Both the position numbers and the translations under genes were made by a program. The notes beneath the pieces are model-generated. The model made no database searches. It saw only the letters and a program-made list of their open reading frames with translations, and was not told the origin of the DNA. Positions 60,632 through 64,000 of a stretch of DNA of 64,000 bases are shown here, piece after piece (the first letter of the stretch is position 1; each line of letters begins with the position of its first letter). This DNA comes from Pelobates cultripes (Eukaryota; Chordata; Amphibia; Anura; Pelobatidae), in the NCBI GenBank assembly GCA_933207985.1, contig OW240921.1:108418236-108482235 (forward strand), given 5' to 3'.

Positions 60632-61775
60632 TCAATGTCCAGTTTTTACCTTATTGTTCTTAATTTTAATTTTATTATTAGGATTGTTGGATGAGACTGC
60701 ATTTCCCTCCTTTTTAGTGGTTAATGTATCTTCTGGTAATTGTTCAAATATACCTAAATCTCTGATAATTAAATTAAGATGGTCAGATTGAAACTCATTG
60801 TTCCTCGTTATTACATTACAAATTAAAATAAAACTCAACTCATTCTGTGTCTTAACATAAGCTTTTCTAACTAAACAAACTGGATAATCTTTCTCTGGTA
60901 CTCCATTGGCTAGGACTAAAGCTTTTTCTATCAAATTCAGATATGCAAGCCTATAAATATTGACCATACAGAATGTTATTGATCCATTGGGTGTGATTAT
61001 CACTATGATAATGCATATAGCCAATATGGTCTTTTGAAACGTATTTGTAACTAACTGAGAATTTTCACCTCTAAGCAAGGAGGTCCAGGAACTGTATTCT
61101 GACACGGAGTAAACAAAAGGCTGAATTTATTAGATTTAATTCAATATAAAATTATTAAAATAATCTTTGATGTCCTGTTCCCCACCATCCAATTAATGAA
61201 GCAGCAATAGAAGACTAGATTGTGCCTCCATGGATAATCCTACCAAATATAAAATTAAAAGTAGCCAGTGGAAAGATAAGAAGGTGCAAAGCTAGCCCCC
61301 CTTCATCGTATTTAAAAAAAAAAAAAAAACACAAACAAACTGTTCATTAAAAGAAAAATAAATACGTAAAAAAGCCAAACTGAATAAAACTAACCAGGTG
61401 GTCAGCTTGACTTGTGGGTAGTAAAGGATTGTTACATAGGTAGAATTTCATTATTTTAAAACCAAAATTCATTTTATAGGACATTAACCACCTATAGCTA
61501 CTACACCAATCAAAATTCATCAATAGGATCCACAGATGGGTACAGTCCTTGACATCAGGTGGCACCTGTTGAACATTTTTGAACACTTTTGAAGATGAAA
61601 AATCAATCAACTTTGATAATGGTACTTTAACAGAATCAATGGAAGAAATGATTGGTCTACCGGGAGGATTAGTTAAATTCTTCGGAACGTTAGGGAAGTA
61701 ATGCAATATCAGCATTGGATCCTGGGCACCAAATAAGAACTTATATTTATTGTTGGTCATACTATTAGATACCAA
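60632..61775 (-). mobile_element. Penelope-like reverse transcriptase remnant (decayed)
   Basis: On the - strand, 61775-61347 is open for 142 codons and contains FPNVPKNLTNPPGRPIISSI followed by LSKLIDF and VPPDVKDCTHLW. The NPPGRPI(V/I)S motif with a D-T/C-TH block downstream is typical of Penelope-like element reverse transcriptases common in amphibian genomes. A second open stretch, 61105-60632 (157 codons), lies downstream in the same direction and resembles the C-terminal region after the polymerase core (AYLNLIEKALVLANGVP, LVRKAY). The two are out of frame with each other, and no endonuclease part was recognised. Confidence 0.6.
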
Positions 61776-63303
61776 GGCTTCCCTACAAAGATTGATACTG
61801 TAATTTGGATCGAATAAGTTTAGTGAGGTCAGAGGTTAATATTTTATAAACCTATTACTCAATAGACAGCTTAATAATTGATTCAGAGTTCCTTTAGAAC
61901 CCCACATTCACTTAGTTAGATTAGATATTTTATGCGTATTTGGGATGATACCAATTTATCAAAGTCTAAGAAGACATCATCATAAAACATAATTATGTAT
62001 TGTTTTCTGTCCCTTACTGAATAGTATTTAGACAGGGGTTTAAAATGGCTTAGAGTACTTACAGCAGCTATTTACCACAAGAACAAGAATTTCGGGAAAA
62101 AAGCGTGCAAATGCCAAGTGCAACCTGGATAAACAAGTCATGAAAGTTACAATCCACAGCATCAAGATAGAGGATATTCCCTTAAAGAAACACTCACAAC
62201 CATAACCACTACATACCTCATCCCCCCACAAAGTAGTAAAGCGGTTTAAGAATGGTTTTACAATTTATCTTGGTTCCCGAGGTATAGTTGTCACATTTTG
62301 TTTTTTCCTGCAGGAAAAGCTGGATATTTCCCTTAAAATAAGCATGGTTGATCCAGGGCCATACTGATTGACATAGTGCTCTGATAAAACATTTAAGCCA
62401 ATGAGAGGGACCCTGCTTAGCTTAGTGGCGCTAAACAATTTCTCTTTTAGAATCAAGAAGCAAGGCTGCAGTTACATATGTTAATTCACTAAACAGTAAT
62501 TTAGACTAAAAGAGCCGATTTGGAAAATATATCCAACTTCGTTACACTTACTGCAATTTGTACTTTGGTTTTGAATTCACTGCAATTCAGTATTTAGTGA
62601 ATAAACCCCATAGTCTTTATTTAGCCAGCAAATCATGTCACTGCGGACAGAAATGTATTTAAAGGTGGCAGCTTACACGGGGAAGAAGGATACTCGGCAA
62701 TGTGTGGGTTTAATATCCATTAACGAAACTCATGCCACTTCTCAACAGGGGACTTGTGGCTGCATCAGTTATACCATATTATTCCAACCTTTAAGGGACA
62801 CGCCATGATGGAAGTGAGGGTAGAAAGAAATCAGAGGGAATAAAAAGGCAAACAGTGAAACCAGGAAAACTGACCGTGACCTATACATTGAAACCAACAC
62901 GTGTGGGTGTGTTGACTTACACGTCAACTTATAACCCCATTTCCTGGTCCACAGTGAAACTAACCACAACCCTTAAGATGTCATACGACCCACTGAGTTT
63001 TCTTTTTCCTACACAGAGAGCCAATAAGCCCAGAACTGCATCTGATCAGTTACTGAACTCATCCTTTAGAGGAAGATAGGGCCCCACTTAGGAAGGTCGC
63101 AATAGGAAATGTGTCACGACCGTAAGGACCACCGCATCACGTCAACCATGAAACATTAAATGGATATCGTGCTTCAATCTCACAGACCAACACAGGAACC
63201 ATTTAAAAAGAATGTTTGCATTCAGATTGTGTTACAGATCACATTCAGATATAAATATCTCTCACACTATATAACATATATACCACCCATGGAGGTTACA
63301 CAA

Positions 63304-63337
<34 letters not shown>

Positions 63338-64000
63338 TTTCTGTTGGGCACAAAATTAAAAGTGCTGCCCAGCAATATGAGGAATTCTTAGGCGAAAGTG
63401 GAATTTGTCAGAAACCTGAAGTGAATTTCACATTTTATACAACATCAGCAAAATAAAAAAAAATAAAAAAATAAAACCACACAAACTGTTTTTAGTTTTA
63501 CTATTTTGCCTAAAATTAAAAGCCCACAAATTCACAGTTTAGTGAGTAAGCCCTGGAAATGTTAATATTTTTCAGCCAGAGTAAATAGTAATAATCACCT
63601 GTGAGATGACATTTTGAATAACTTTCCATCGGATGCTGAAGCAAGGAAGCAGATTATACATACTGGGATTTATTCACTAAACTCTGAATTAAAGGCCACA
63701 CTAAAAAATAGGTACAATAACCATATCTATGCTAGATAAATATTGCAGATGATTTATTTTAAATTTTAACCTACATGAAAAATTTCTATGCTGAAAGATT
63801 TTTCCCAAAATCTGCTTTAGGCATTCATTTCAATTACTTTTATTTATTTTATTTTTTTACTGGGATCCCTAAGAAATGGATTGCCATGATGGGAGTGACC
63901 ATCATTGGTCAGGAGAACGTTAATAGATACATTGTCATAGTGTAATTCTAATTTACAATAGACTTATGTAAACGCAGATAATATGATAAAAGACATGCAC
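61776..64000. other. Non-coding, no gene recognised
   Basis: AT-rich DNA with an (AAT)n run at 63307-63337 and phrases such as TTCACTAAA that recur in frog repeats. No splice-bounded coding segment was recognised, so a TMPRSS4 5' exon here cannot be excluded. Confidence 0.4.

Noticed and set aside
63595..63625. ATG followed by a donor on the - strand as a TMPRSS4 start exon
   Set aside because: The ATG-TCA-TCT-CAC-AG junction ends in phase 2, but the next exon requires phase 0.

Overview
This is a vertebrate nuclear window, most likely from an amphibian and probably a frog. Two intron-split genes are recognisable in it: SCN4B (voltage-gated sodium channel beta-4 subunit) on the + strand and TMPRSS4 (type II transmembrane serine protease) on the - strand. 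They converge tail to tail, with about 3.7 kb between the stop codons (32,624 and 36,302). In mammals the two genes are neighbours on human 11q23, so this is conserved synteny. The amphibian assignment is an inference: many short elements have ends of the form TTAAAGG with TTAA target duplications, which is the hallmark of the T2/Kolobok MITEs described in Xenopus, alongside hAT-like MITEs, L1 and Penelope-like fragments. I cannot name the species.

Layout. 1-7,553: repeat-rich DNA upstream of SCN4B. It holds a 2.8-kb composite hAT-like element (487-3,323) and a 50-bp tandem array just before the first exon. 7,554-32,624: SCN4B in five coding exons (244 codons plus stop); intron 1 is 21.9 kb. 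That intron carries a 203-bp hAT-like MITE, a 2-kb hAT-like element swollen by a GT-rich minisatellite, an L1 remnant interrupted by about 1.6 kb that includes an orphan exon resembling carotenoid oxygenase BCO2, a 1.4-kb palindromic element, and several T2-like MITEs. 32,625-36,301: SCN4B 3' region, a T2-like MITE, and the TMPRSS4 3' region. 36,302-51,509: twelve TMPRSS4 coding exons on the - strand (501 codons plus stop): cytoplasmic tail, transmembrane segment, LDLRa, SRCR and trypsin-like protease domain with all three catalytic residues. The start codon was not found. 51,510-64,000: TMPRSS4 5' intron or flank, with a second palindromic element, a third composite hAT-like element, T2-like MITEs and a decayed Penelope-like reverse transcriptase.

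The genes have no obvious joint function. SCN4B encodes a single-pass membrane Ig protein that modulates Nav channels. TMPRSS4 encodes a cell-surface protease with trypsin-like specificity. All 15 coding junctions placed here obey GT-AG and keep frame. Most of the remaining DNA is mobile-element derived, often nested, and several insertions have readable target-site duplications.
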